Source: Fodinibacter sp038330415
GTDB lineage: Bacteria; Actinomycetota; Actinomycetes; Actinomycetales; Dermatophilaceae
DNA: 11,969 nt
Reading direction: 5' to 3'
Assembly: GCA_038330415.1 (NCBI GenBank)
Contig: JBBQNZ010000129.1
Coordinates: 1-11,969, forward strand
In this document: positions 1 through 7,912 of the stretch, one piece after another
How the letters are laid out: every line of letters begins with the position of its first letter
Position numbering within the stretch: the first letter of the stretch is position 1
Notes under the pieces: generated by a model
Databases searched by the model: none
Told to the model about the DNA's origin: nothing
What the model saw: only the letters and a program-made list of their open reading frames with translations
Position numbers and translations under genes: made by a program

Positions 1-723
1 GGCCTCGTCGTACTTGTCGAGCTTGTACGGCCCGACGCCGACCGGGGCGTTGGCGTAGGCGGGGTACTTGAAGCCCTCGCCCTGGGCCACGACGTTGTTG
101 GCGTCACCGGCCTTGAGCGCGGTGGGCGACTGCATCGAGAACGAGTCGAGCGACAGGATGGTCGGGAAGCTCGAGGTCGACCGGGTGATGTTGATGACGG
201 CGGTCGAGGGATCCTTGACCTCGCACGACTTGTACAGCGAGCCCTCGGGCTTGTCGCTGAACGAGCCGAAGAAGTACCCCCAGTACTGGGCCGCGGTCTG
301 CCCCGCGCCCTTCTGGTTGTACATCCGGTCCATGTTGTAGCAGACCGCCTCCGCGTCGAACGGGGTGCCGTCGGAGAACTTGACGTTCGGCTTGAGCTTG
401 AAGGTCCAGGACAGGCCGTCAGCTGAGGGCTCCCAGCTCTCGGCCAGGTCGGGCTCGACGTCGGCGGTGCCGGGCTTGATCCCGAGCAGGCCCGAGTTGA
501 TCTGACGGGTGACTCGGAAGGTCTCGCCGTCGGTGGCGTAGAACGGGTCGAACAGCGCGGGGGCGCCGGCCGCACCGAACGTGAACGTGTCCTTGGTGCT
601 GCTCGCGCCGCCGCTGCCGCTGGATGCCGTGTTACCGGAGTCGCGGTCGGACTGCGCGCAGGCGGTCAAGGAGAGGGCGGCCGCCGTCAGAACGACGATG
701 GGCACCTTCCGCGTGTGCTTCAT
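1..723 (-). CDS. ABC transporter solute-binding lipoprotein, family 5 (partial, 3' end outside window)
   Basis: This is the N-terminal 241 codons of an extracytoplasmic solute-binding protein of the oligopeptide/dipeptide (SBP_bac_5, DppA/OppA-like) type; the rest lies beyond base 1. The start ATG (complement of 721-723) is preceded by a purine-rich GCGAGG about 9 bases upstream. Residues 1-22 form a lipoprotein signal: KHTRK, a hydrophobic stretch, then the lipobox LTAC with Cys22 as the lipidated residue. A Ser/Gly-rich linker (about 29-44) follows. The family signature is seen around residues 103-130, with LSWTFKLKPNVKFSDGTPF followed by DAEAV, and a later GVGPYKLDKYDE near 228-240. It should bind a peptide or similar solute outside the membrane and pass it to permease genes, probably further left and not visible. 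Substrate cannot be read from the sequence. It is divergent from typA. Confidence 0.93.
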   Translation of the reverse strand, partial: MKHTRKVPIVVLTAAALSLTACAQSDRDSGNTASSGSGGASSTKDTFTFGAAGAPALFDPFYATDGETFRVTRQINSGLLGIKPGTADVEPDLAESWEPSADGLSWTFKLKPNVKFSDGTPFDAEAVCYNMDRMYNQKGAGQTAAQYWGYFFGSFSDKPEGSLYKSCEVKDPSTAVINITRSTSSFPTILSLDSFSMQSPTALKAGDANNVVAQGEGFKYPAYANAPVGVGPYKLDKYDEA

Positions 724-798
724 CGATAAACCTCGCTTGGGTGTGCGAACCTCGAGGCGCCCGGGTCGGACGGTCGAGCTGGGTCCGGCATCGTGGGG

Positions 799-891
799 GT
801 GAGACCTCCCCGTCCACCGTTGCGGGTGACCATAACGGCAAATGCACCCGCTGAACCGGCGTGACGCGAGTGGTTATCCAAGTGAGACCTC
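799..891. repeat. 10-bp direct repeat GTGAGACCTC flanking the dyad
   Basis: GTGAGACCTC occurs at 799-808 and again at 882-891 on the same strand, 83 bases apart, one copy on each side of the inverted repeat at 822-851. It could be a pair of binding sites for a regulator. A 10-bp match in about 300 bases is only mildly unlikely by chance, so this is a weak call. Confidence 0.3.
822..851 (-). promoter_or_regulatory. Candidate promoter of the lipoprotein gene inside an inverted repeat
   Basis: On the minus strand TATGGT (complement of 829-834) fits the actinobacterial -10 pattern TAnnnT. It would give a transcript start near 822 and a leader of about 100 bases. No good -35 box is seen about 17 bases further up. 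The box lies in the 16-base loop between perfect 7-bp arms, GCGGGTG (822-828) and CACCCGC (845-851). Such a dyad over a -10 box could be an operator for a repressor, or only chance in GC-rich DNA. Confidence 0.35.
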
Positions 892-1028
892 GCGCCTGCG
901 CAGATCCTCCGCGGCGCCTGCTAGAGCGGTGCGCCGAGGGCGGCGGCCCGGCGCCGGCATCCGATGACCTGTTTCGGGCCCATTACACCGATTGGGTCTG
1001 GCGTGCAATACCTGAGAGACTGGTGGGT

Positions 1029-2924
1029 ATGTCTGTCTCCCACCGCGTCGACCTTCGTAACGTCGCCATCGTCGCCCACGTCGACCACGGCAAGACCACC
1101 CTGGTCGACAAGATGCTGTGGCAGTCGGGGGCGTTCGGCGAGCACGACCACATCGCCGACCGGGCGATGGACAGCGGTGACCTCGAGCGCGAGAAGGGCA
1201 TCACGATCCTCGCGAAGAACACCGCGGTGCGCTACGCCGGCAAGGCTGCCGTCGAGGCCGGCATCCCCGGCGGCATGACGATCAACATCATCGACACCCC
1301 CGGCCACGCCGACTTCGGTGGCGAGGTCGAGCGCGGCCTGTCGATGGTCGACGGTGTCGTGCTGCTCGTCGACGCCAGCGAGGGCCCGCTGCCGCAGACC
1401 CGCTTCGTGCTGCGCAAGGCGCTCGCGCTGAAGATGCCCGTCGTGCTGTGCATCAACAAGGTCGACCGCCCCGACGCCCGCATCGCCGAGGTCGTCGACG
1501 AGGTCTACGAGCTGTTCATGGACCTCCTGGTCGACGCCGACCACCACCAGGACCAGCTCGAGTTCCCCATCGTCTACGCGTCGGCCAAGGCCGGCCGCGC
1601 CTCGCTGACCCGCCCGGTCGACGGCGGCATGCCCGACGGTGACGACCTCGAGCCGCTCTTCCGCACCATCATCGAGACCATCCCGGCCCCGTCCTACGAC
1701 GACGAGGCCCCGCTCCAGGCGCACGTCACCAACCTCGACGCGTCCAACTTCCTGGGCCGGCTCGCGCTGCTGCGCGTGCACAACGGCACCATCCGCAAGG
1801 GCCAGCACGTCGCCTGGTGCCGCCGAGACGGCTCGATCACCTCGGTCAAGATCACCGAGCTGCTGATGACCGAGGCCCTCGAGCGTCGCTCGGCCGACTC
1901 CGCCGGCCCGGGCGACATCATCGCCGTGGCCGGCATCCCCGAGATCACCATCGGCGAGACCCTCGCCGACCTCGACGACCCGCGCCCGCTGCCGCTCATC
2001 ACGGTCGACGAGCCGGCGATCTCGATGACGATCGGCATCAACACCAGCCCGATGGCGGGCCGCGTCAAGGGCGCCAAGGTCACCGCGCGCCTGGTCAAGG
2101 ACCGCCTCGACCGCGAGCTCGTCGGCAACGTGTCGATGCGCGTGCTTCCGACCGAGCGCCCCGACGCCTGGGAGGTCCAGGGCCGGGGCGAGCTCGCGCT
2201 GGCGATCCTCGTCGAGCAGATGCGCCGCGAGGGCTACGAGCTCACCGTGGGCAAGCCGGTCGTGGTCACCCGCGAGGTCGACGGCAAGGTGCACGAGCCG
2301 ATCGAGCGGGTCACCATCGACACCCCCGAGGAGTACCTCGGCCCGATCACCCAGCTGCTCGCCGCCCGCAAGGGGCGCCTGGAGCAGATGACCAACCACG
2401 GCACCGGCTGGGTCCGGATGGAGTACCTCGTGCCGTCGCGCGGCCTGATCGGCTTCCGCACCACGTTCCTCACCGACACCCGCGGCACCGGCATCGCCAA
2501 CCACGTCTTCGAGGGCTACGAGCCCTGGGCCGGCGACATCTCGACCCGGATCAGCGGCTCGCTCGTCGCCGACCGCTCCGGTGCCGCCACCGCCTACGCC
2601 ATGGCCAACCTGCAGGAGCGCGGCTCGATGTTCGTCCCGCCCACCACCGAGGTCTACGAGGGCATGATCATCGGCGAGAACTCCCGGGTCGACGACATGG
2701 ACGTCAACATCACCAAGGAGAAGAAGCTGACCAACGTGCGCTCCGCCGGTGCCGACGTGCTCGAGCGCCTCGCCCCGCCGCGCACCCTGTCGCTGGAGCA
2801 GTCGCTGGAGTTCTGCCGCGAGGACGAGTGCGTCGAGGTGACCCCCGAGGGCATCCGCATCCGCAAGGTGGAGCTCGACCAGACCCTGCGGGCCCGCGCG
2901 GCCGCCCGGGCGAGGCGGAGCTGA
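1029..2924 (+). CDS. typA: Ribosome-associated translational GTPase TypA/BipA
   Basis: TypA/BipA is a translation-factor GTPase that binds the 70S ribosome near the EF-G site and is needed mainly in stress, at low temperature and for normal ribosome assembly. The protein has 631 residues, close to the family norm. The GTPase motifs are clear: G1 AHVDHGKT (16-23), the switch I stretch DLEREKGITI (51-60), G3 DTPGH (89-93), G4 NKVD (143-146) and G5 SAK (185-187). Beta-barrel domain II, EF-G-like domains III and V and the BipA-specific C-terminal domain follow, with the typical stretches RVLPTERPDAWEVQGRGELA and YLVPSRGLIGFRT. The ATG at 1029 is chosen because homologues begin just before the RNVAIVAHVDHGKTT block; GAGAG lies 10 bases upstream. 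The GTG at 861 would add 56 atypical residues. The next gene starts 6 bases after the stop, so typA probably heads an operon. Confidence 0.97.
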   Translation: MSVSHRVDLRNVAIVAHVDHGKTTLVDKMLWQSGAFGEHDHIADRAMDSGDLEREKGITILAKNTAVRYAGKAAVEAGIPGGMTINIIDTPGHADFGGEVERGLSMVDGVVLLVDASEGPLPQTRFVLRKALALKMPVVLCINKVDRPDARIAEVVDEVYELFMDLLVDADHHQDQLEFPIVYASAKAGRASLTRPVDGGMPDGDDLEPLFRTIIETIPAPSYDDEAPLQAHVTNLDASNFLGRLALLRVHNGTIRKGQHVAWCRRDGSITSVKITELLMTEALERRSADSAGPGDIIAVAGIPEITIGETLADLDDPRPLPLITVDEPAISMTIGINTSPMAGRVKGAKVTARLVKDRLDRELVGNVSMRVLPTERPDAWEVQGRGELALAILVEQMRREGYELTVGKPVVVTREVDGKVHEPIERVTIDTPEEYLGPITQLLAARKGRLEQMTNHGTGWVRMEYLVPSRGLIGFRTTFLTDTRGTGIANHVFEGYEPWAGDISTRISGSLVADRSGAATAYAMANLQERGSMFVPPTTEVYEGMIIGENSRVDDMDVNITKEKKLTNVRSAGADVLERLAPPRTLSLEQSLEFCREDECVEVTPEGIRIRKVELDQTLRARAAARARRS

Positions 2925-2930
2925 GCGCTC

Positions 2931-4766
2931 GTGGCACGGAAGGACAACGGAGGCACGCCCCCGGAGCCGACTCGAGCGAGCCGTCGCGCGCGTCGTCGTC
3001 GGGTGGGCCTCGTGCCGACCCTCGTCGGAGCCCTGCTCGCCGTGGCCCTGGTCGTCGCGGGGGCGCTGGCCCTGCGCGGCACGCCCCCGGCCGACCCCGA
3101 GAAGGCCACGCCCACCTCGGCCGTCGGTGACCGCGTCGGCTCCGACGGCGGCACCCTGAACGCCCTCTCGCTGGGCCCGGTCGTCACCTGGGACCCGCAG
3201 CGGATCGCCTCGCGCGACGACGTGGCCTTCGCGGGCCGGGTCTTCGCACGGGCCCTGACCGCCTACGCGCCCAACACCGACGCCGACCAGCAGGCCCGGC
3301 TCGTCGGTGACCTCGCGACGACCACCGGCACCCCGAGCGAGGACCTGAAGACCTGGTCGTTCACCCTGCGCGACGGTGTGCGCTGGCAGGACGGCAGCCC
3401 GGTGACCTGCGCCGACGTGGCCTACGGCATCTCGCGCACCTTCGCCACCGACGTCGTCAAGGGTGGTCCCACCGACGCGCTCGCGGTGCTCGCCATCCCG
3501 CGCCAGCCCGACGGCCGCAGCACCTACCCCGGGCCCTTCGCCAAGGGGGCGGCGGCGCAGAAGGCGTTCGACAAGGCCGTCTCGTGCTCGGGCCAGACCA
3601 TCACCTTCACGCTCAGCTCCCCGCTGAGCGACTTCAACGAGCTGGTCAGCCAGCCGGCGTTCGGGCCGGTCAAGAAGTCCGCCGACCAGGGTGCCGACGG
3701 CACCTTCGAGGTGTTCTCCGCCGGGCCCTACATGCTCAAGGGCGCCTGGGTCGCCGGCAAGGGCGGCACCTGGGTGCGCAACCCGAACTGGAGCCGGTCC
3801 AGCGACCCGGTGCGCCGGGGCCACCCCGACCAGATCGTCTACCAGGAGGGCCTCGACACCCAGGCCGTCGCCCAGCAGCTGATGGCCAGCGGCGACGCCG
3901 GCCGGGTGTCGGTCTCGCTCGGCTCCGCGCCACCGGCGATCCAGCAGCGGATCACCGCCGTCGCCAGCCTGCAGGAGCGCTCGGTCAACCCGCGCACCGG
4001 TGTGGTCGACTACCTCGTGCCCAACGCCCGCAGCAAGGTGTTCGCCGACGAGAAGGTGCGCCTGGCCCTGGCGACCGCCACCAACCGCGACGCCTACGTC
4101 ACCGCCATCGGGGGTCGCACGGCGGCCGAGCCCGCGCTGTCGCTCATCCCCTCCTCGCTCCCGGCCGCGCACGACGCCGACCCGGCGGGCGTCGGCACCC
4201 GGGGCGACGCCGCCCGCGCGAGGGCCCTGCTCACCCAGGCCGGCGTCACCACGCCGGTGGCGTTCACGGTGGGCTACCGCTCGAACCCCACGGCCGACAA
4301 GGCGATGGCCGCGCTCGTGGCCGGATGGCGCCTGGCCGGGTTCGAGCCGACGACCCGACCCATCACCGAGGACTACTTCACCGCGATCAGCGACCCGAAG
4401 CTCGCCAGCAAGGTCGACCTGTTCTGGTCGAACTGGGCACCGGCCTGGGCCTCGGCCTCGACCATCCTGCCGCCGCTGTTCGACAGCTCGATCAACATCA
4501 GCAAGGTCGGCCCGGGGCGCGACTACGGCTACTGGGCCGACCCGAAGCTCGACGCGACGATGGCGAAGGTCAACTCGGTCGCCGACCCCGCCGCCCGCGA
4601 GAAGGCCTGGGCCGACGTCGACGCCTCGCTGCTGGACAAGGGCGCCTACATCGGCCTGGCCGAACGTCGGGCCCTCTACATGGCCGGCTCCGACGTGCGG
4701 AACCTGTCGGCCAACACCGTCGCCGGCGGCGTCGTCGAGTTCGCCGACATCGCGGTGGTCACGTGA
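2931..4766 (+). CDS. Membrane-tethered solute-binding-protein-like protein, LpqW positional counterpart
   Basis: The 611-residue protein has the fold signature of family 5 solute-binding proteins: WSFTLRDGVRWQDGSPVTCADV near residues 142-163, a GPYML motif near 264, and a late SNWAPAWASASTILPPLFDS region. The N-terminus is RRARRRR (18-24) followed by one hydrophobic helix (about 25-48). There is no lipobox cysteine after it, so it looks like an uncleaved membrane anchor rather than a lipoprotein. It starts with GTG 6 bases after typA; GGAG at 2917-2920 could serve as ribosome site. No permease or ATPase genes accompany it. In M. tuberculosis the gene right after typA (Rv1165) is lpqW (Rv1166), a solute-binding-like protein known to steer mannolipid/lipoarabinomannan synthesis and not known to transport. 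By position this is its counterpart; that it shares the same role is inference. Peptide binding is the alternative. Confidence 0.85.
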   Translation: MARKDNGGTPPEPTRASRRARRRRVGLVPTLVGALLAVALVVAGALALRGTPPADPEKATPTSAVGDRVGSDGGTLNALSLGPVVTWDPQRIASRDDVAFAGRVFARALTAYAPNTDADQQARLVGDLATTTGTPSEDLKTWSFTLRDGVRWQDGSPVTCADVAYGISRTFATDVVKGGPTDALAVLAIPRQPDGRSTYPGPFAKGAAAQKAFDKAVSCSGQTITFTLSSPLSDFNELVSQPAFGPVKKSADQGADGTFEVFSAGPYMLKGAWVAGKGGTWVRNPNWSRSSDPVRRGHPDQIVYQEGLDTQAVAQQLMASGDAGRVSVSLGSAPPAIQQRITAVASLQERSVNPRTGVVDYLVPNARSKVFADEKVRLALATATNRDAYVTAIGGRTAAEPALSLIPSSLPAAHDADPAGVGTRGDAARARALLTQAGVTTPVAFTVGYRSNPTADKAMAALVAGWRLAGFEPTTRPITEDYFTAISDPKLASKVDLFWSNWAPAWASASTILPPLFDSSINISKVGPGRDYGYWADPKLDATMAKVNSVADPAAREKAWADVDASLLDKGAYIGLAERRALYMAGSDVRNLSANTVAGGVVEFADIAVVT

Positions 4767-5638
4767 CCGGGCTGCTCGACGGCCTGCACGTCGAGGGCCG
4801 GGCGCCGCGACTGCTCTTCGTGCACGCGCACCCCGACGACGAGACGCTCGCCACCGGCGTGGCGATCGCCCACCACGTGGCGCGCGGCGACGACGTGCAC
4901 GTGCTCACCTGCACCCTGGGGGAGGAGGGCGAGGTCATCCCCGCCCACCTCGCGCACCTCGAGGGCGCTGCGGGCGACCCGCTCGGCGCGCACCGCCGCG
5001 AGGAGCTGCGGGCCGCGATGCAGGTCCTGGGCGTCACCTCGCACGTGCTCGGCGACCCGGGCGACGGCGGCCACCCGACCTACCGCGACTCCGGGATGGC
5101 GGGCTCCGCGGCCGCCGCGCACGCGCGCGCCTGGGCGGGCGCCGACCTCGCGGATGCCGCGGCCGCCGTGCGTGCGGTGCTCGACGCGGTGCACCCCGAC
5201 GTCGTCGTCACGTACGACGCGACCGGTGGCTACCGGCATCCCGACCACGTGCGCACCCACGAGGCCGCCCGCCACGCGGTCGCCTCGTCGGCCGACGCCC
5301 CCATGCTGTATGCCGTGCTCACCCCCCTGTCGTGGGCGATCGAGGACCGTCGATGGCTGGCGGAGCACGTGCCGGTCGACCGCGGTCTCGTGGTGCCGGG
5401 CCCCGACGACCCCTTCATGTCGTCGGTCGTGCCCGACGAGGTGGTGACCCACCGGGTGGTCGACCCCTCGGTGGTGCCGGTGCAGGCGCGCGCACTGCTG
5501 GCCCACGAGACGCAGGTCGTGGTGGGCGACGGGTGGTATGCCTTGTCCAACCACGTCGTGTCCCGCCTCGCGGGCCGGGAGGGCTTCGCCCGGCTCGACG
5601 CGGCATCCGGCCGGCCGACCAGTGAGGACCCAGCGTGA
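4763..5638 (+). CDS. mshB: N-acetyl-1-D-myo-inositol-2-amino-2-deoxy-alpha-D-glucopyranoside deacetylase MshB
   Basis: MshB removes the acetyl group from GlcNAc-inositol in mycothiol synthesis, producing GlcN-Ins for cysteine ligation by MshC. The 291-residue protein is of PIG-L/LmbE type and near the usual length of about 300. Zinc and catalytic residues are present: HAHPDDE at 21-27 (His23 and Asp26 as zinc ligands, Asp25 as base) and GYRHPDH at 156-162 (His162 as third ligand, Tyr157 and His159 near the active site). TCTLGEEGEV (49-58) is typical of true MshB rather than of other PIG-L deacetylases such as Mca. The start GTG at 4763 overlaps the previous stop as GTGA, giving translational coupling. 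No clear Shine-Dalgarno is visible, consistent with reinitiation. It is cytosolic, and its presence implies a mycothiol-producing actinobacterium. Mca is the main alternative, but gene order after typA and an LpqW-like gene supports MshB. Confidence 0.93.
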   Translation: MTGLLDGLHVEGRAPRLLFVHAHPDDETLATGVAIAHHVARGDDVHVLTCTLGEEGEVIPAHLAHLEGAAGDPLGAHRREELRAAMQVLGVTSHVLGDPGDGGHPTYRDSGMAGSAAAAHARAWAGADLADAAAAVRAVLDAVHPDVVVTYDATGGYRHPDHVRTHEAARHAVASSADAPMLYAVLTPLSWAIEDRRWLAEHVPVDRGLVVPGPDDPFMSSVVPDEVVTHRVVDPSVVPVQARALLAHETQVVVGDGWYALSNHVVSRLAGREGFARLDAASGRPTSEDPA

Positions 5639-6132
5639 GCGACGCCCCCATCGACCCGGCCCGGTTCCGGCAGGCCATGGGCCGGCTGGCCGCCGGGGTC
5701 ACGGTGCTCACCACGTTCGCCGACGGGCACGACCACGCCATGACGGCCGACACGCTCACCTCGGTCTCGCTCGACCCGCTGCTCGTGCTCGTCTGCGCCG
5801 AGGTCGAGACCCGGTGGCACGACGCCGTGCTCGAGGCAGGGGTCTTCGGGGCCAGCGTGCTGGCGGCCGACCAGCGCCCGCTCTCGACGTGGTTCGCCAC
5901 CCGCGGCCGCCCGCTGCACGGCCAGCTCGACCGCGCGCCGCACCACCGGGGGCCGGTCACCGGCATCGCGCTGCTCGACGGCGCGCTGATGCACCTCGAG
6001 TGCCGCACCACCGACATCCACCCGGCCGGCGACCACGCGATCGTGGTGGCCGAGGTGCTCTCTGTCGCGCTGCCCGACACCGTGGGCCCGGCCCTGGTGC
6101 ACTTCCGCGGGGGTTACGGGAGCATCTCGTGA
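5635..6132 (+). CDS. Flavin reductase-like domain protein (FMN-binding split barrel)
   Basis: This 165-residue protein matches the flavin reductase-like (Flavin_Reduct) family, NAD(P)H:FMN oxidoreductases that often supply reduced flavin to a monooxygenase. Seen in order are FRQAMGRLAAGVTVLTT (11-27), the flavin-binding-type stretch HAMTADTLTSVSLDP (34-48), HLECRTTDI (120-128) with AIVVAEVLSV (135-144), and the family's C-terminal LVHFRGGYGSI (154-164). Length is normal for a one-domain member. The GTG start overlaps the mshB stop by GTGA and has GAGGA at 5624-5628, six bases upstream. There is no monooxygenase partner in the window, so its substrate and partner are unknown. Lying between mshB and a VanW gene, it is co-transcribed with mycothiol synthesis; a redox link is possible but only suggested by position. 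A related FMN- or heme-binding split-barrel enzyme is the alternative. Confidence 0.88.
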   Translation: MSDAPIDPARFRQAMGRLAAGVTVLTTFADGHDHAMTADTLTSVSLDPLLVLVCAEVETRWHDAVLEAGVFGASVLAADQRPLSTWFATRGRPLHGQLDRAPHHRGPVTGIALLDGALMHLECRTTDIHPAGDHAIVVAEVLSVALPDTVGPALVHFRGGYGSIS

Positions 6133-7850
6133 CGCTCGAGACGCTGCCCGACGAGGTCACCCCGGAGGAGTCGTCGCCGCGACGGCACCGCTGGCCGTTC
6201 GTGGTGGCCGGCGTGCTGCTCGTGCTCGCGGCGGCCTACGTCGTGGCGGCGGCCTGGCTCGGCGACCGCGTGCCGCGCGGCACCACCGTGTCGGGGGTGG
6301 CCGTCGGGGGACAGAGCGGCGACCGGGCGAGCAGCACCCTCACCGCAGCACTCGCCACGGCAGCCGACCAGCCGGTCGTGCTGGCGTCCACCGCGGGTCG
6401 GGTCTCGACCACCCCGAAGGCACTGGGCCTGCGCGTCGACGTGCCGGCCACCGTCGACGTGCTGGTCGGCTTCTCGCTGTCGCCCGCGACGATGTGGGCC
6501 CACCTCGCGGGTGGCTCGGAGCGGCCCGCGGCCGTGCTTGTCGATGAGAGGGCGTTCACGGCCACCGTCGAGAAGGGCCGCGCCACGCTCGACGCAGACC
6601 CCGTCGAGGGCTCCATCTCGCTCGAGGGTGGCACGGTCACCGTGCGCCGGCCCGCGACCGGCACGACCACGCACGTCGAGCGCACGGCCGATGCCGTGCG
6701 CCGGGCGTGGCCGGGCGACCGCACCCTCGAGGTCGCGGCCGTGCCGGTGCCGCCGAAGGTGACCGCCCAGGAGCTCGACCGGGTGCGCAGCGGGTTCGCC
6801 GACGTCGCCGTGTCGAGCCCGGTCACCGTCACCGCCAACGGCACGACGTTCGCCGTGCCCCCGAAGGCCTTCGCACCGGCGATCGTGCTGGCCCCCGACG
6901 CGTCGGGCCGCATCACCCCGCGCGCCGACCCGGGCAAGCTGGCTGCGGTGATGAGCGCGGCCGCCGAGAAGGCCGGCGTCGAGGTCGAGGCCAAGGATGC
7001 CGTGGTGACGTTCGCCGGGCGCACCCCGACCGTCCGCCCGCACGTTCCCGGCGTGAAGCTCGACGACGCGTCGGTCACCGAGCAGGTCTGGAAGGCCATC
7101 TCGACGACCACGCGAACCGCCACGGTGGCCACCACGACCACCGAGCCGAAGCTCACGACCGCCATCGCCAAGGCCACCCTGCCCAAGGGCCGGATCTCGT
7201 CGTTCACCACCAGGTTCCCGGCCGGCCGGCCTCGGGTGCACAACATCACACTGGCCTCGAAGCTCATCAACGGCACCTACCTCCCGCCGGGCGGGCAGTT
7301 CAGCATGAACGGCATCCTCGGTGAGCGCACCAAGGCCAAGGGCTACATCGAGGCGGGCATCATCCGCGGCGGGCGGGCCGCCACGTCCTACGGTGGCGGC
7401 ATCTCGCAGGTGTCGACCACGATCTTCAACGCCGCCTTCTTCTCCGGCATGCGGCTCGACGCGTGGACCCCGCACTACTACTACATCTCCCGCTACCCCG
7501 AGGGCCGCGAGGCGACCATCTCCTGGCCCGACCTGCACAACAAGTTCACCAACACCACCGACGGCGGAGTGCTCATCCAGGTCACGACTACCCGCTCCTC
7601 CATCACGGTGACCTTCTGGGGCACCAAGAAGTACGACGTCACAGCCACCAAGAGCGCCCGCTACGACGTCGTGCAGCCCAAGAAGTTCAGCGACCCCGGG
7701 CCCGACTGCCTCGACCAGAACCCCGTCCCGGGCTTCAAGGTCGACGTCGGTCGCATCATCAAGCAGGGCGGCAAGGTCGTGAAGACTGAGAAGTTCACCA
7801 CCAACTACCGTCCCGAGGACGACGTCACCTGCACCAATCCGCAGCGGTGA
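6129..7850 (+). CDS. VanW family protein, single-pass membrane-anchored
   Basis: The 573-residue protein has a short cytosolic N-terminus, one transmembrane helix (about 23-44) and a long extracytoplasmic part. Residues of about 85-335 look like two copies of the beta-rich domain often annotated as 'putative peptidoglycan binding' in VanW proteins. The VanW domain proper spans about 356-505, with RVHNITLASKLINGTYLPPG, then SYGGGISQVSTT with GGGIS at 422-426, then TPHYYYISRYPEGREATISW. The tail holds Cys527 and Cys568, which could form a disulfide outside the cell. VanW is named from vancomycin-resistance clusters, but its biochemical role is unknown; resistance should not be inferred. The GTG start overlaps the flavin reductase stop by GTGA, with GGGAG (6118-6122) six bases upstream. 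It is the last gene of the coupled series. A cell-wall role is likely but not shown. Confidence 0.9.
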   Translation: MTLETLPDEVTPEESSPRRHRWPFVVAGVLLVLAAAYVVAAAWLGDRVPRGTTVSGVAVGGQSGDRASSTLTAALATAADQPVVLASTAGRVSTTPKALGLRVDVPATVDVLVGFSLSPATMWAHLAGGSERPAAVLVDERAFTATVEKGRATLDADPVEGSISLEGGTVTVRRPATGTTTHVERTADAVRRAWPGDRTLEVAAVPVPPKVTAQELDRVRSGFADVAVSSPVTVTANGTTFAVPPKAFAPAIVLAPDASGRITPRADPGKLAAVMSAAAEKAGVEVEAKDAVVTFAGRTPTVRPHVPGVKLDDASVTEQVWKAISTTTRTATVATTTTEPKLTTAIAKATLPKGRISSFTTRFPAGRPRVHNITLASKLINGTYLPPGGQFSMNGILGERTKAKGYIEAGIIRGGRAATSYGGGISQVSTTIFNAAFFSGMRLDAWTPHYYYISRYPEGREATISWPDLHNKFTNTTDGGVLIQVTTTRSSITVTFWGTKKYDVTATKSARYDVVQPKKFSDPGPDCLDQNPVPGFKVDVGRIIKQGGKVVKTEKFTTNYRPEDDVTCTNPQR

Positions 7851-7865
7851 CCCCTCGCGCGCCTC

Positions 7866-7871
7866 TATGGT
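7866..7871 (+). promoter_or_regulatory. Candidate -10 box for the exported repeat protein gene
   Basis: The 62-base gap after the VanW gene contains TATGGT, which fits TAnnnT and would start transcription near 7878, about 35 bases before the GTG start. There is no clear -35 box at the expected spacing. Read-through from the upstream operon is also possible, since no hairpin-plus-T-run terminator is visible in the gap. Confidence 0.3.
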
Positions 7872-7912
7872 GCGAATGGCAGAGACGTTAGCGAGCGGAA
7901 CAGGAAGACCCG

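Larger units (their letters stand above)
724..1028. other. Divergent intergenic region between solute-binding lipoprotein gene and typA
   Basis: This 305-base gap must carry the promoters of both flanking genes. Visible elements are a TATGGT -10-like box on the minus strand (829-834), a 7-bp inverted repeat around it (822-828 with 845-851), and a 10-bp direct repeat (799-808 and 882-891). For typA I find no convincing TTGACA/TATAAT pair on the plus strand; the AT-richer stretch at about 979-1011 is the likeliest place. The frame of typA stays open upstream to a GTG at 861, but the translated 56 residues are Arg/Pro-rich, do not belong to the TypA family and are taken as non-coding. No small gene or RNA is supported here. 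Confidence 0.6.

Noticed and set aside
68..854. Small plus-strand frames at 68-340, 581-802 and 624-854
   Set aside because: The first two are opposite the lipoprotein gene, and the third runs from that gene's antisense into the gap with an Arg-rich translation and no ribosome site that stands out.
931..954. GC-rich hairpin GCGCCG...CGGCGC upstream of typA
   Set aside because: Only 6-bp arms in very GC-rich sequence with no T run; not distinguishable from chance as a terminator or attenuator.
861..1028. 56-codon in-frame extension upstream of typA starting at a GTG
   Set aside because: The residues are Arg/Pro-rich and unlike the TypA family, which begins just before the P-loop region; the ATG at 1029 gives the normal length.
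921..4172. 1083-codon open frame on the minus strand opposite typA and the LpqW-like gene
   Set aside because: It is an antisense shadow created by high G+C; the protein is low-complexity (Arg, Gly, Val, His, Asp) with no recognisable domain, and the plus strand is clearly coding.
6129..7850. Reading the VanW gene as vancomycin resistance
   Set aside because: VanW-domain proteins are common in species with no resistance cluster, and no vanHAX or vanRS genes are nearby.
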